Below are positions 43,366 through 52,044 of a stretch of DNA of 64,000 nt, piece after piece (position 1 is the stretch's first letter; each line of letters begins with the position of its first letter). A program made the translations under genes and the position numbers. The stretch covers positions 8,919 through 72,918 of the forward strand of contig CAZOWM010000013.1 in assembly GCA_964583615.1 (NCBI GenBank), in the 5' to 3' direction. The notes under the pieces were generated by a model. The model made no database searches and was not told the origin of the DNA. It worked only from the letters and a program-made list of their open reading frames with translations. The stretch is from CAZOWM01 sp964583615. GTDB lineage: Bacteria; Spirochaetota; B62-G9; DRHN01.

Positions 43366-43482
43366 CAGAGAAATGGCGCATTCAGATGTTTTTCTATGTA
43401 AAAAGTAAAAAACTCCGTGGAGCGGGAACACACCGCGCATATCTTTCTTTTTCCCGTAACTTGTACGAAGAGGGGGTGAACG

Positions 43483-44922
43483 ATGAAAATCGGAGCAAAA
43501 GGTAAGAAAATTATTGCAAAGGTCGGACTCGAGCTGATGAAGGTCAACTTCATCATGAATCAATATCTGAAATGGGGTGAAAAAATAATTCTTAAAAACC
43601 TCGTTGAAAAAAACGAAAGGAACAGACCGATCGGCGCTCAGCAGGAGAAGTACTACATAGTGAGAAACCTCATGAAAGCCTTTGAGAGAAAGCTCAGGGC
43701 CAATGCGCTTGCCCCGGGGGTCAGGAATTTCGTGTTCAACAGGCTTATCGGCGATGTCATTATCAACTGGCGGGAGCGGCATCCGGACGCAGCGGCGAGA
43801 AGAGACCGCGAAGACCCTCTTCCGCTCTATGTGGTGATCAGTCCCACCCAGAAATGCAATCTTTCCTGCATCGGGTGCTATGCGGCGAGCTCCAACAAGA
43901 CATTCGAATCACTCGACTGGGACACCGTCGACGAGATCATGCGGCAGAAGAAAGAGCTTTGGGGATCGTACTTTACCGTCATATCGGGCGGTGAACCGCT
44001 CATGTGGGAGAGCAACGGCAAGACCATTTTCGACCTGTACGAAAAGTACAGCGACACCTTTTTCCTGATGTACACGAACGGCACTCTCATCGATCGGGCA
44101 ACCGCGAAGCGGTTTGCCGAACTCGGGAACGTTGCACCAGCAATATCGGTCGAGGGCTTCGAAGAGGATACCGATTACCGGCGTGGGAAGGGTGTGTACA
44201 AAAAAATTCTCACTGCAATCGACCATCTACGCAATGAGGGAGTTCTCTACGGAATATCCTTTACTGCGACAAGACTGAACGCCGACAATATCCTCCACGA
44301 TGACTTCATCGACGAGTTCTTCGACACGCAGGGGGCGGCATTTGCATGGATGTTCCAGTACATGCCGATCGGGAGGAAACCAGACTTCCAACTGATGCTC
44401 ACCTCGGAGCAGCGAAGAAATCTCTGGTCCAGTGAACAACACATAATCAAGGACAAAGAGATCTTTTTTGTGGACTTCTGGAACGGAGGACCTATCAGTG
44501 ACGGGTGCATCTGCGCCGGCAGGAAAGGCGGCTATATGTACTTTGACTGGTCCGGGAATGTGATGCCCTGTGTATTTGTTCCCTACTCAGTGGGAAACAT
44601 CAACAAGGATTTCTTCGGCAAAGGGAAAAACCTCAACGATATCCTCGAAACCCCGTTCTTCACGAAGCTCCGTGAATGGCAGGCAGGGTACAGCTATAAA
44701 AAACCTTCACACGAAACAGGGAATGAGATCACTCCCTGTCCGATCAGGGATCATCACAGCGAATTTCACCGCATCGTTGAATCCACTCATGCAATCCCTG
44801 TAGGTAAGTCAACCGAGAAAGCGTTTCATGATGAAAACTATATTAAGGGGCTCACCAGAATCGGTGAAGAAGCCAACAAAGCAACAATCGACATCTGGCA
44901 GAAGCAGTATCAGAAAATCTGA
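43483..44922 (+). CDS. Radical SAM protein with SPASM-like C-terminus (paralogue B)
   Basis: The 479-residue enzyme has TQKCNLSCIGCYAAS near residue 123, FTVISGGEP, MYTNGTLIDR and ISVEGFEEDTDYRRGKG, matching paralogue A (21096-22517) motif for motif, including PIGRKP and VDFWNGG. Candidate auxiliary-cluster Cys are in DGCICAGRKGGYM, VMPCVFVPY and TPCPIRDHH. The N-terminal 110 residues are helical and basic. It starts after GAGGGGGTGAACG, about 120 bases past a promoter with a palindromic operator, and ends at a strong terminator, so it is monocistronic. The substrate is unknown. Confidence 0.87.
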   Translation: MKIGAKGKKIIAKVGLELMKVNFIMNQYLKWGEKIILKNLVEKNERNRPIGAQQEKYYIVRNLMKAFERKLRANALAPGVRNFVFNRLIGDVIINWRERHPDAAARRDREDPLPLYVVISPTQKCNLSCIGCYAASSNKTFESLDWDTVDEIMRQKKELWGSYFTVISGGEPLMWESNGKTIFDLYEKYSDTFFLMYTNGTLIDRATAKRFAELGNVAPAISVEGFEEDTDYRRGKGVYKKILTAIDHLRNEGVLYGISFTATRLNADNILHDDFIDEFFDTQGAAFAWMFQYMPIGRKPDFQLMLTSEQRRNLWSSEQHIIKDKEIFFVDFWNGGPISDGCICAGRKGGYMYFDWSGNVMPCVFVPYSVGNINKDFFGKGKNLNDILETPFFTKLREWQAGYSYKKPSHETGNEITPCPIRDHHSEFHRIVESTHAIPVGKSTEKAFHDENYIKGLTRIGEEANKATIDIWQKQYQKI

Positions 44923-44945
44923 TTGTGCTCCTTGAAGAAAAAAAT

Positions 44946-44975
44946 GCCCGTTTGTTCTCACAGACGGGCTTTTTT
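44946..44975 (+). terminator. Bidirectional rho-independent terminator
   Basis: GCCCGTTTGT and ACAGACGGGC pair over ten bases (one T-G wobble) around TCTC and are followed by TTTTTT. Reading the other way the stem is followed by ATTTTTTT, so it also ends the Gfo/Idh gene transcript. Confidence 0.88.
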
Positions 44976-45984
44976 ATTCAGATGAAAAATAAATTACCCT
45001 GTTTTCCCGTGCCGACTGTTCCGCTTTTTTCATCGCTACTACGACCGCTTTTGATTCTGCGGGAGTTATGACGGTCGGTTTTTCCCCTGACGCAATGCAC
45101 TTGAGGAAATAATCGAACTCTTCCTTCAGAAATCCCCTTCTCATGTTGTGCACCTTTGGCCAGTACGTCGACTGCGGGTAACTCAATCCCTCTTTTTTGA
45201 GGACCGAAAAATTCATCCCGGAGTTGTCAATATAGATGCACCCCTCGGTTCCCACGATTTCCATACGGGCGTCGATTGCGAAGGGATCATTGTTCGGAAG
45301 GCACCACACATCCTCAACGACCGCAATCAATCCGTCTTCGAATCGAAACATTGCCCAGCCGAGATCGTCGTATGGAAGCTCGGGCCGGGTATTTGTGGTC
45401 TGGGCATACACGCTTACAGGCTTCGAGCCCGAATACCAGAACATGAGATCGAGATCATGGATCCCGTCACCGAAAAGCGCACTTATCTTGTGAAGATGGC
45501 TTTCCGTCACCCATTTTGCAAGATTCCTCCGGGCGTGGATAGTGAGCAGCTTGCCGAGGTTCCCATCCGCTATTTCCTCCTTTGCGAGCGCATAGTTGCT
45601 ATCAAACCTGCAGATATGGCCGACCATGAAGCATTTGTCGGTTTTGTTCGCTTCCGCGATGATCATGTCGCATTCTTCCCCACTGTTCGCCATGGGTTTT
45701 TCGAGAAACACATGTTTTCCCGCACGCAGCGCATCAACAGTGGGCTGAAGGTGGTCCTGCACGTGGGTGACCACGGTTACCATGTCTATATCTCTGTCAG
45801 CGAGAAGATCGTGATAGTCGGTGTAGGTTTTCTGAACCCCGTATTTTTCTGCAATTTCCTTGACCCTGTGATCCCTGCGGGTGCAGACGGCAAAAACCTC
45901 CGCAAGAGGCAGCGATTGAAGCGTATCAACATGATGCTCACCAAACCATCCAAGACCGATGACTCCACATCGAATTCTCTCCAT
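44974..45984 (-). CDS. Gfo/Idh/MocA family oxidoreductase (1)
   Basis: The 336-residue protein has the Rossmann motif CGVIGLGWFGEHHVDT at the N-terminus and HVFLEKPMANSGEECD, the EKP motif whose Lys binds cofactor and substrate; HICRFDSNYA and DGIHDLDLMFWY supply the catalytic His region. These enzymes oxidise or reduce sugars, inositols or related alcohols with NAD(P). The start at 45984 follows AGGAGGACAGG. It is divergent from the ABC uptake operon by 160 bp, and a second Gfo/Idh gene lies in that operon, so both probably act on its imported solute. Confidence 0.92.
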   Translation of the reverse strand: MERIRCGVIGLGWFGEHHVDTLQSLPLAEVFAVCTRRDHRVKEIAEKYGVQKTYTDYHDLLADRDIDMVTVVTHVQDHLQPTVDALRAGKHVFLEKPMANSGEECDMIIAEANKTDKCFMVGHICRFDSNYALAKEEIADGNLGKLLTIHARRNLAKWVTESHLHKISALFGDGIHDLDLMFWYSGSKPVSVYAQTTNTRPELPYDDLGWAMFRFEDGLIAVVEDVWCLPNNDPFAIDARMEIVGTEGCIYIDNSGMNFSVLKKEGLSYPQSTYWPKVHNMRRGFLKEEFDYFLKCIASGEKPTVITPAESKAVVVAMKKAEQSARENRVIYFSSE

Positions 45985-46085
45985 CCTGTCCTCCTTTTCT
46001 GATTTGTTCACAACTTTACAAGCATTGTAACGGCTGCAACAAGATTGTCAAGCTTCGATAGGGTGTGGAGCGGTAGAATTAGCAG

Positions 46086-46113
46086 TTGACAAAACCGGTT
46101 GTCCGGATATAAT
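46086..46113 (+). promoter_or_regulatory. Promoter of the ABC uptake operon
   Basis: TTGACA (46086-46091), a 16-base spacer and TATAAT (46108-46113) match consensus exactly. The spacer contains AACCGGTT and TCCGGA, two short palindromes that could bind a regulator. Confidence 0.75.
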
Positions 46114-46144
46114 AATACGAATAAATTTAAGAAAGGAGAAGTCG

Positions 46145-47311
46145 ATGGAAAAAGAAAATATTTTTAATAAAAAAATGACCAGAAGGGATTTTATTAAGAA
46201 ATCAGCCCGAACCGGCATTGGTGTCGGTGTCGGCATGGCCGCGCTGGGTACCGTGCTTGTGGGGTCTGGAGAGAAGCCGAAGGGCCTGGAAGAGCTTGAC
46301 AAAGTAACATTCATCACTCCCAGAGGAACGCTCGAGGTCATGGATGATTACAATCTCTGGGTCCCGATCGAGCTCGGCTATTTCAACGAACTCGGTCTGG
46401 ACGTGACAATGGAACCCGGTCCGCAGGACGCATTTGCCTGCACAAAATTCGTCGACCAGAACCAGGCAGATGTCGGGTACCCCTCTCCAGGAGTACTGAC
46501 CGCGAGTGTTGATACGGGAATGCAGGTCATTCTGGCCTACGAAATGATGATCGGTTCTGTGTGGCATCTCGCGGTGCGGAAAGACAGCCCTTTGAAGAGC
46601 CCAAAAGAACTCGGCGGAAAGAAAATCTCGATCGGGTTCGCAGGATGGCAGGTAATCGTCGATCCGCTTCTCGTTGAGCTCGGAATCGACCCCAAGAGTG
46701 TAGAGTATGTTGTCGCAGGACAGCAGTGGGGCCAGGTCGTGACACAGAGGAAAGCCGATGCTGCGTTGGCCTGGCTTGCACTCGACGTGCAGTGGAACGC
46801 AGTAGGTCTCGACCTGCGGTACTTCAGAGGCTCAGATTTCTCGATCATGCCGTCGAACGGATACGCAGTACGAACTGCTGATCTCAAAGATCCTGCAAAA
46901 CGCGACGTGCTCGTTCGATTCATGAGGGGGTCGTGCATGGGCCTGCACTTCGGTCGCTTCAATCCGCAGGGAGCAGCGCAGATAGTGTACGACAGGTTCG
47001 CAGCGGTCAGAGAACAGATGACTCCTGAAATCGCGCTCGAGTCTATGAGACAGCTCGCATATGCATACATGGAAGGAGAGAGAAGGGGTCGCGGCTACGG
47101 CGCGTTTGTCCCTTCGGGCTGGCAAAAGTATATTGACATCATCTACAAACTGGGACAGACGAAAAGGCACCTGAGCGTGGATGAATGCATCACTAACGAG
47201 CTCATCGCAGAAGCAAACAACTTCGACAAAAAACGGGTGGAAAAAGACGCAAAGGTTTTTCATTTGAACGACACGTGGAAAGATGTAAAGGCACAGGGTC
47301 CGTTTTTTTGA
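46145..47311 (+). CDS. Tat-exported ABC substrate-binding protein (NMT1/SsuA type)
   Basis: The 388-residue protein starts with a twin-arginine signal (TRRDFIKKSARTG, then a Gly/Ala hydrophobic run) and has the NMT1/THI5-like fold: VPIELGYFNELGLDVTMEPG, VDQNQADVGYPSPGVL and KRDVLVRFMRG. Related proteins bind taurine, sulfonates, thiamin precursors or nitrate. The cargo here is unknown and the Tat route suggests folding or cofactor loading before export. It starts after AAGGAG. A weak inverted repeat (ACCAGA/TCTGGT) after its stop may lower expression of the downstream genes. Confidence 0.88.
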   Translation: MEKENIFNKKMTRRDFIKKSARTGIGVGVGMAALGTVLVGSGEKPKGLEELDKVTFITPRGTLEVMDDYNLWVPIELGYFNELGLDVTMEPGPQDAFACTKFVDQNQADVGYPSPGVLTASVDTGMQVILAYEMMIGSVWHLAVRKDSPLKSPKELGGKKISIGFAGWQVIVDPLLVELGIDPKSVEYVVAGQQWGQVVTQRKADAALAWLALDVQWNAVGLDLRYFRGSDFSIMPSNGYAVRTADLKDPAKRDVLVRFMRGSCMGLHFGRFNPQGAAQIVYDRFAAVREQMTPEIALESMRQLAYAYMEGERRGRGYGAFVPSGWQKYIDIIYKLGQTKRHLSVDECITNELIAEANNFDKKRVEKDAKVFHLNDTWKDVKAQGPFF

Positions 47312-47485
47312 GAAGAAACTGCAGAATGCAGGACCAGAATAAGGTAAAACGATCAATCAGGTCTGGTTTTCAATCATAAAAACGGATATATTTTACCTCA
47401 ACAGGATGGCTCCATAGATGAAAGAATGGGGCCATTCGCTTATTATATCAATAAAGTTGAGCCTTTTTCTGTACGGAGTGTACAA

Positions 47486-48301
47486 ATGGAATACTTTATC
47501 GATGTTCAGAGTGTCACAAAGATCTATGCAAGTGAACGGGGTCCGGTCCACGCGGTCGACAGATTCTCGATGCAGGTAGAAGAAGGAGACTTCGTTGCAA
47601 TCGTGGGGCCGAGCGGGTGCGGGAAGACGACACTCCTGTGGGGACTCACTGGACTTCACCCCTTCAACTGGGGAAGGGCCTATATCCTTGGAAAAGAAGT
47701 CGACAAGCCGCGGAGAGATGTGGGGATCATCTTTCAGCAGGCAAACCTCCTTCCATGGCGCACCCTCATGCAGAACATCTATTTTCCCCTGGAAATAATG
47801 AAGGAGAACCTCAAGGATTACAGGGAACGCATCCGGGATCTGATTGAGAGTGTCGAACTGACAGGATTCGAGAACCACTACCCCCGCGAGCTCTCTGGTG
47901 GTATGCAGCAGCGCGCTTCAATTGTACGTGCACTTTCGTATGACCCGAAAGTCCTGCTCATGGATGAGCCGTTTGGCGCCCTCGACGCCTATACGAGGGA
48001 TGAAATGGACACACTGTTACTCGGAATATGGAAAAAAACAAGAAAAACGATTGCCTTCGTCACTCACAGGATCGAGGAGGCGGTATATCTTGCGAACAGG
48101 GTGTATGTTATGACCCCGAGGCCAGGTACAAACTCTGCTGTTTTCGACATAAACCTTCCCAGGCCTCGTCCTGAAGGAATCACCATGGAGAAGAAATACT
48201 TCGACATCGTCGCTAAAATTAAGAAACGGATTGTGAAAGATGTAGAAAAACAGAAAGAGGAGGGGGTCTACCAAAGCCAGGCGTGGAGTACAGTAACGTA
48301 A
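47486..48301 (+). CDS. NitT/TauT-type ABC transporter ATP-binding protein
   Basis: The 271-residue ATPase has Walker A GPSGCGKTTL, Q-loop FQQANLLPW, ABC signature LSGGMQQRASIVRAL, Walker B LLMDEPFGALD and the switch His in VTHRIEEAVYL. The overall pattern is that of TauB/SsuB/NrtD proteins. I place the start at ATG 47486 after CGGAGTG rather than at 47426. It powers the permease immediately downstream. Confidence 0.95.
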   Translation: MEYFIDVQSVTKIYASERGPVHAVDRFSMQVEEGDFVAIVGPSGCGKTTLLWGLTGLHPFNWGRAYILGKEVDKPRRDVGIIFQQANLLPWRTLMQNIYFPLEIMKENLKDYRERIRDLIESVELTGFENHYPRELSGGMQQRASIVRALSYDPKVLLMDEPFGALDAYTRDEMDTLLLGIWKKTRKTIAFVTHRIEEAVYLANRVYVMTPRPGTNSAVFDINLPRPRPEGITMEKKYFDIVAKIKKRIVKDVEKQKEEGVYQSQAWSTVT

Positions 48302-48338
48302 ACCATGCCGCGAATTTATCGATTCAGGAGAATACTCG

Positions 48339-49193
48339 ATGAATACCTACGAAAAACAGCTGGAAGACGCAATTCCGGATTTCGAGGAGCATGCAGCGGA
48401 GATGCACGGACAGTTTGACATCTCCTCGACCGTCTCAACCGTAAGGATACACGGCTGGCAACAGGTAATCGGCATCCTTGCGGTTGCGATCATCATTCTG
48501 GGCGGATGGGAGCTTCTCATAAAGATGTTCGATGTGCCCGAATTTGTGTTTCCCACACCGAGCGCTATATTCAAGGCGCTGGTAGAATCTTTTCCGAACA
48601 ACTACCCGCATTTTCTCATTACTCTGAGCGAGCTTGTAGCCGGCTATGTTGTGGGAGCAGCAATAGGACTCATTCTTGCAGCAGTGCTTACTCAGATACC
48701 GTATCTCGAAAAAATCATCACTCCCTATATTCTGCTCCTGATTACCACTCCGACACTGGCGCTCGTTCCCCTGCTCATGCTTAAGCTCGGATTCAATATA
48801 TGGCCGAGGATCATTGCTGTGTCCCTTGCATCAGGTCCAATGGTCATGATCAACTCGGTGACCGGATTCAGGCGTACTGACCTGGCGAAAATTGCGCTTG
48901 CAAAATCTTATGGAGCATCCACTTTTCAGATTTTCAGGAGGATCCGGTTTCCCCTCGCTCTCCCCATGATTATTGTTGGACTTCTCGTCGGTGGAATTTT
49001 CGGCCTGATAACCGCAGTCGGCTCCGACATGGTGGGTGGAAAAATGGGGCTGGGAAACAAGCTTTCCTACTACTCCTCACTTGCACGTATGGCACACTTT
49101 TTTTCAATCATCATTATGATATCCGCTATCGGCATATCCATCTGGATCATCTTTTCCCGAATTGGAAAAAAGTGGGCGAGCTGGCAGGAGTAG
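48339..49193 (+). CDS. NitT/TauT-type ABC transporter permease
   Basis: The 284-residue membrane protein has a cytoplasmic lead of about 40 residues, six helices and the EAA-like loop (AKSYGASTFQIFRRIRFPLA LPMI region), which docks the ATPase. Its pattern (VFPTPSAIFKALVESFPN near the start) is typical of TauC/SsuC permeases. The start follows CAGGAG, 38 bp after the ATPase gene. Confidence 0.94.
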   Translation: MNTYEKQLEDAIPDFEEHAAEMHGQFDISSTVSTVRIHGWQQVIGILAVAIIILGGWELLIKMFDVPEFVFPTPSAIFKALVESFPNNYPHFLITLSELVAGYVVGAAIGLILAAVLTQIPYLEKIITPYILLLITTPTLALVPLLMLKLGFNIWPRIIAVSLASGPMVMINSVTGFRRTDLAKIALAKSYGASTFQIFRRIRFPLALPMIIVGLLVGGIFGLITAVGSDMVGGKMGLGNKLSYYSSLARMAHFFSIIIMISAIGISIWIIFSRIGKKWASWQE

Positions 49194-49256
49194 CACGTAA
49201 AGTGCGCACAGAGTACTCTTTGTGTTGATATTTCTTTCACTCAAGAAGGAGGCAGT

Positions 49257-50291
49257 ATGAAAACCTATAAAGTCGGTATCGTTGGATTTGGCTGGGTTGC
49301 GGGAGCGCACATGAATACTTTCGTGGAATTGCCAAACTACGAACCTGTTGCGCTCATGTCACGAAGAACACTCGATCCCGCAGAGATTAAACAGCAGTAC
49401 GGCGCTGATGTGAAAGTGTACAACGATTATGAAGAGTTTCTCAGTGACGAGAACATCGACATTGTCGACATATGTACGCCCCATCCGTTCCATCCCGAAC
49501 AAACAATCAAGGCGGCAGAAGCCAAGAAGAACCTGATCATTGAAAAACCGATCGCACTGAATTTCGAAGATGCAGTGCGTATGCTCGACGCGGTGAAAAA
49601 AAACGGTGTGAAGACATCCGTATGTTTCGAGCTTCGGTTCATATCAGCCTCGATTGCGGCGAAATCGATTATTCAGAAAGGTCTCATCGGCGACATCTAT
49701 TACGCAGAGGGAGACTACTTTCACGGGATCGGGCCCTGGTACGGTCAGTTTGCATGGAACGTGAAAAAAGATTTCGGGGGAAGCTCGCTGCTCACCGCAG
49801 GATGCCATGCTCTCGATACCATACTGTGGCTGATCGGCGAAGATGTCGAAGAAGTGTTTTCCTATTCCACGAAAAATCCCCACGAAGCGTACAGGCCGTA
49901 CGAGTACGATACAACCACTGTTACACTTCTCAGGTTCAAAAACAGCGGAATAGTCGGAAAAACCGCATCCGTCACGGACTGCATGCAGCCGTATGCATTC
50001 AACGTCAACATCGTGGGATCTCACGGGACAATTAAAAACAACCTGTTTTACAGTAAAAAAATCGCGGGGCTGAACAGTTGGAGCACGCTCGATGTGCATC
50101 TGGCGGACAGCGGTGACGTCGGTGCGCACCCCTACAGGGATCAATTCGCCTATTTCGCAGAGTGTCTCGACAAGGGAGAGAATGCGCACAACGACCTGCT
50201 GAACGCCTTTGAAACTCACCGGGTGATCTATGCGGCGGACAAATCTGCGGCAACCGGAAAACCCGTGCGCCTCAGTGAATTCACACGCTGA
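49257..50291 (+). CDS. Gfo/Idh/MocA family oxidoreductase (2)
   Basis: The 344-residue protein has VGIVGFGWVAGAHMNTF, IIEKPIALNFEDAVRM (EKP motif) and LLTAGCHALDTILWLIGE with the catalytic-site His. It is a paralogue of the divergent gene at 44974-45984 and opens behind AAGGAGG in the same operon as the ABC transporter. The pair could interconvert epimers of the imported compound by oxidation and re-reduction, which is an inference. Confidence 0.93.
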   Translation: MKTYKVGIVGFGWVAGAHMNTFVELPNYEPVALMSRRTLDPAEIKQQYGADVKVYNDYEEFLSDENIDIVDICTPHPFHPEQTIKAAEAKKNLIIEKPIALNFEDAVRMLDAVKKNGVKTSVCFELRFISASIAAKSIIQKGLIGDIYYAEGDYFHGIGPWYGQFAWNVKKDFGGSSLLTAGCHALDTILWLIGEDVEEVFSYSTKNPHEAYRPYEYDTTTVTLLRFKNSGIVGKTASVTDCMQPYAFNVNIVGSHGTIKNNLFYSKKIAGLNSWSTLDVHLADSGDVGAHPYRDQFAYFAECLDKGENAHNDLLNAFETHRVIYAADKSAATGKPVRLSEFTR

Positions 50292-50311
50292 AGCGCTGAA
50301 ACCCAGATTCT

Positions 50312-50581
50312 TCATATACTCTTTTTTTCCGCAGACATGTAACGGAAAAACGCGAGGAGAATAAGAATCTTTACAAAGGGATAGAGAAGGAAATCGAGCA
50401 GCGGGATGTTTCCCATGAGTGTTATGTTGAGGTCTGGAAAATAATATGCAATCAGTGCAATGGGGAAAAAGAGGAGAGAGGCTATCTGCACCCACAGGTT
50501 CGCCCGAAAGATGGAAATGAAAAAAGTGAGTATCCCCATCACAAAGAGAATAAACGAAAGAATGAGATCAATGTATTGCAT
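50312..50581 (-). CDS. Small three-helix membrane protein
   Basis: The 89-residue protein consists of three hydrophobic helices (IDLILSFILFVMGILTFFIS, LWVQIASLLFFPIALIAYYF, LLDFLLYPFVKILILLAFF) and a short charged tail. It is on the strand opposite to the surrounding operon, between the second Gfo/Idh gene and the URO-D gene. I do not recognise a family. Confidence 0.55.
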   Translation of the reverse strand: MQYIDLILSFILFVMGILTFFISIFRANLWVQIASLLFFPIALIAYYFPDLNITLMGNIPLLDFLLYPFVKILILLAFFRYMSAEKKSI

Positions 50582-50673
50582 TGCGTGTATTCATCCCGGC
50601 TGAACTGACAGAACTGTAAGAAGCATTGTACCCGTGTTGCGGTATTTTAGCAAACAAAATACGAAAGGAGCGA

Positions 50674-51909
50674 ATGATGACAAGGAGAGAACGTGTAATG
50701 GCTGCTCTCAATCACCAGGAAACCGACAGAGTGCCGATCGACTGCACCGGGCACAGGTCTTCTGCCATTGCAGCCGTCGCATACAACAGGCTCATCAAGC
50801 ACCTGAGCCTCGGACCGAGAAAGATACGGGTGTATGATCCTGTCCAGCAGCTTGCAATCGCCGATGAAGATATTCTCGACCTCTTCAACGTGGACACCAT
50901 CGAGCTCGGAAGGGGATTCGCGCTCTGCAACGATTCATGGGCAGACTGGGTGCTGCCTGACGGGAGCCCCTGCCAGATGCCTGTCTGGTGCTTGCCGGAA
51001 CGCGACGAAAACCGCTGGATCATCAGATCGGAAAAAACCGGGCGGATCATTGCACAGATGCCAGACGGTGCGCTCTACTTTGAACAGACATACTGGCCGT
51101 ACGAAAAAGAGGAGGACCGGAACCTCGACGCGATGCCGGACAACTGGTCCGAATCCATGTGGGCGGCGATCCCCACTCCTCCGGGGCCTGAGATTGAAGG
51201 CCCTGAAGGTATGAAAACGTTCGCAGAAGGCGCACAGAAACTCCGTGAAAGCACCGATCGGGCGATAATCGGGCTCTTCGGCGGGAATTTGTTCGAGTTC
51301 GGGCAGTTCATATACAGGAACGACATATTCTTCATGCTCCTTGCAAGCGAGCCGAAAAACGCCCATGCCTTTCTCGATAAGCTCGTTGAAATTCACCTGC
51401 AAAATCTGGAGAGCTATCTCACTGCTGTTGGTGAATACATCGATATAATCCTCTTCGGTGATGACCTCGGAATGCAGACAGGTCCCCTGATATCTCCGAA
51501 CATGTACAGGGAGTTTTTCAAACCGCGTCAAAAGCTCCTGTGGAAAAGGGCAAAGGAGCTCGCCGATGTGAAAGTACAGCTGCACAGCTGCGGGGGCCTC
51601 CGTCCGTTCATCCCCGACCTTATCGAGATCGGGCTCGACGCAGTAAACCCCGTGCAGATAAACTGTGCTGGTATGGATCTTTCCGAACTCAAGCGGGAGT
51701 TTGGAAAGGACATCACGTTCTGGGGAGGCGGCTGCGATACGGGGCACGTTCTGCCGGATGAGTCGCCCCACGCGGTCTCCGAGCATGTTCGGAAACAGGT
51801 GGAGATCGGAAGAAAGGGAGGCGGTTTTGTCTTTCAGCAGGTGCACAATATCATGGCAAATGTCCCTCCGGAAAATATCGTCGCAATGTTCGAGGCTGCT
51901 CAGGAGTAA
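50674..51909 (+). CDS. Uroporphyrinogen-decarboxylase family protein (methyltransferase-like)
   Basis: The 411-residue protein has the URO-D barrel fold with RVMAALNHQETDRVPIDC at the start, LFGDDLGMQTGPLISP, VQLHSCGGLRPFIPDLI, and FWGGGCDTGHVLP. The HxC near residue 305 and the later Cys in GGGCDTG repeat the His-x-Cys...Cys zinc site of MtaA/MtbA-type corrinoid methyltransferases, whereas the Arg-rich start of true HemE is absent. I infer methyl or C1 transfer, or an uncharacterised role in breakdown of the imported solute. It starts after AAGGAG at ATG 50674. No corrinoid protein is encoded nearby. Confidence 0.85.
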   Translation: MMTRRERVMAALNHQETDRVPIDCTGHRSSAIAAVAYNRLIKHLSLGPRKIRVYDPVQQLAIADEDILDLFNVDTIELGRGFALCNDSWADWVLPDGSPCQMPVWCLPERDENRWIIRSEKTGRIIAQMPDGALYFEQTYWPYEKEEDRNLDAMPDNWSESMWAAIPTPPGPEIEGPEGMKTFAEGAQKLRESTDRAIIGLFGGNLFEFGQFIYRNDIFFMLLASEPKNAHAFLDKLVEIHLQNLESYLTAVGEYIDIILFGDDLGMQTGPLISPNMYREFFKPRQKLLWKRAKELADVKVQLHSCGGLRPFIPDLIEIGLDAVNPVQINCAGMDLSELKREFGKDITFWGGGCDTGHVLPDESPHAVSEHVRKQVEIGRKGGGFVFQQVHNIMANVPPENIVAMFEAAQE

Positions 51910-51998
51910 GGACTGAATTTTGCTTCATACACCGCTGGTAAAGGCTAATTTTTTGTTCCATTTTTCATGAAGGCAAACAGCACTATCGTATCTGAGCC

Positions 51999-52027
51999 TT
52001 GACTTCACCGACCTCTCGATTTATCGT
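51999..52027 (+). promoter_or_regulatory. Putative promoter of the tpx-pcd fusion gene
   Basis: TTGACT (51999-52004), 17 bases and TATCGT (52022-52027) lie just upstream. CCTCTC (52012-52017) could pair with the GAGAGG ribosome binding site (52033-52038), but the first arm would be outside the transcript if this promoter is used. Confidence 0.4.
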
Positions 52028-52044
52028 CTTTAGAGAGGCCTCGG

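Noticed and set aside
43360..43782. Minus-strand frame upstream of radical SAM paralogue B
   Set aside because: It overlaps the promoter, leader and N-terminal coding region of the radical SAM gene and has no family resemblance.
45148..46002. A 284-codon plus-strand open frame
   Set aside because: Antisense to the first Gfo/Idh gene, whose motifs and ribosome binding site are clear.
47332..47372. ACCAGA/TCTGGT inverted repeat followed by TTTT after the substrate-binding protein gene
   Set aside because: The loop is about 23 bases and the stem only six, so a real terminator is doubtful; noted only in the gene entry.
50935..51846. A 303-codon minus-strand open frame
   Set aside because: Antisense to the URO-D family gene; composition is typical of an antisense frame.
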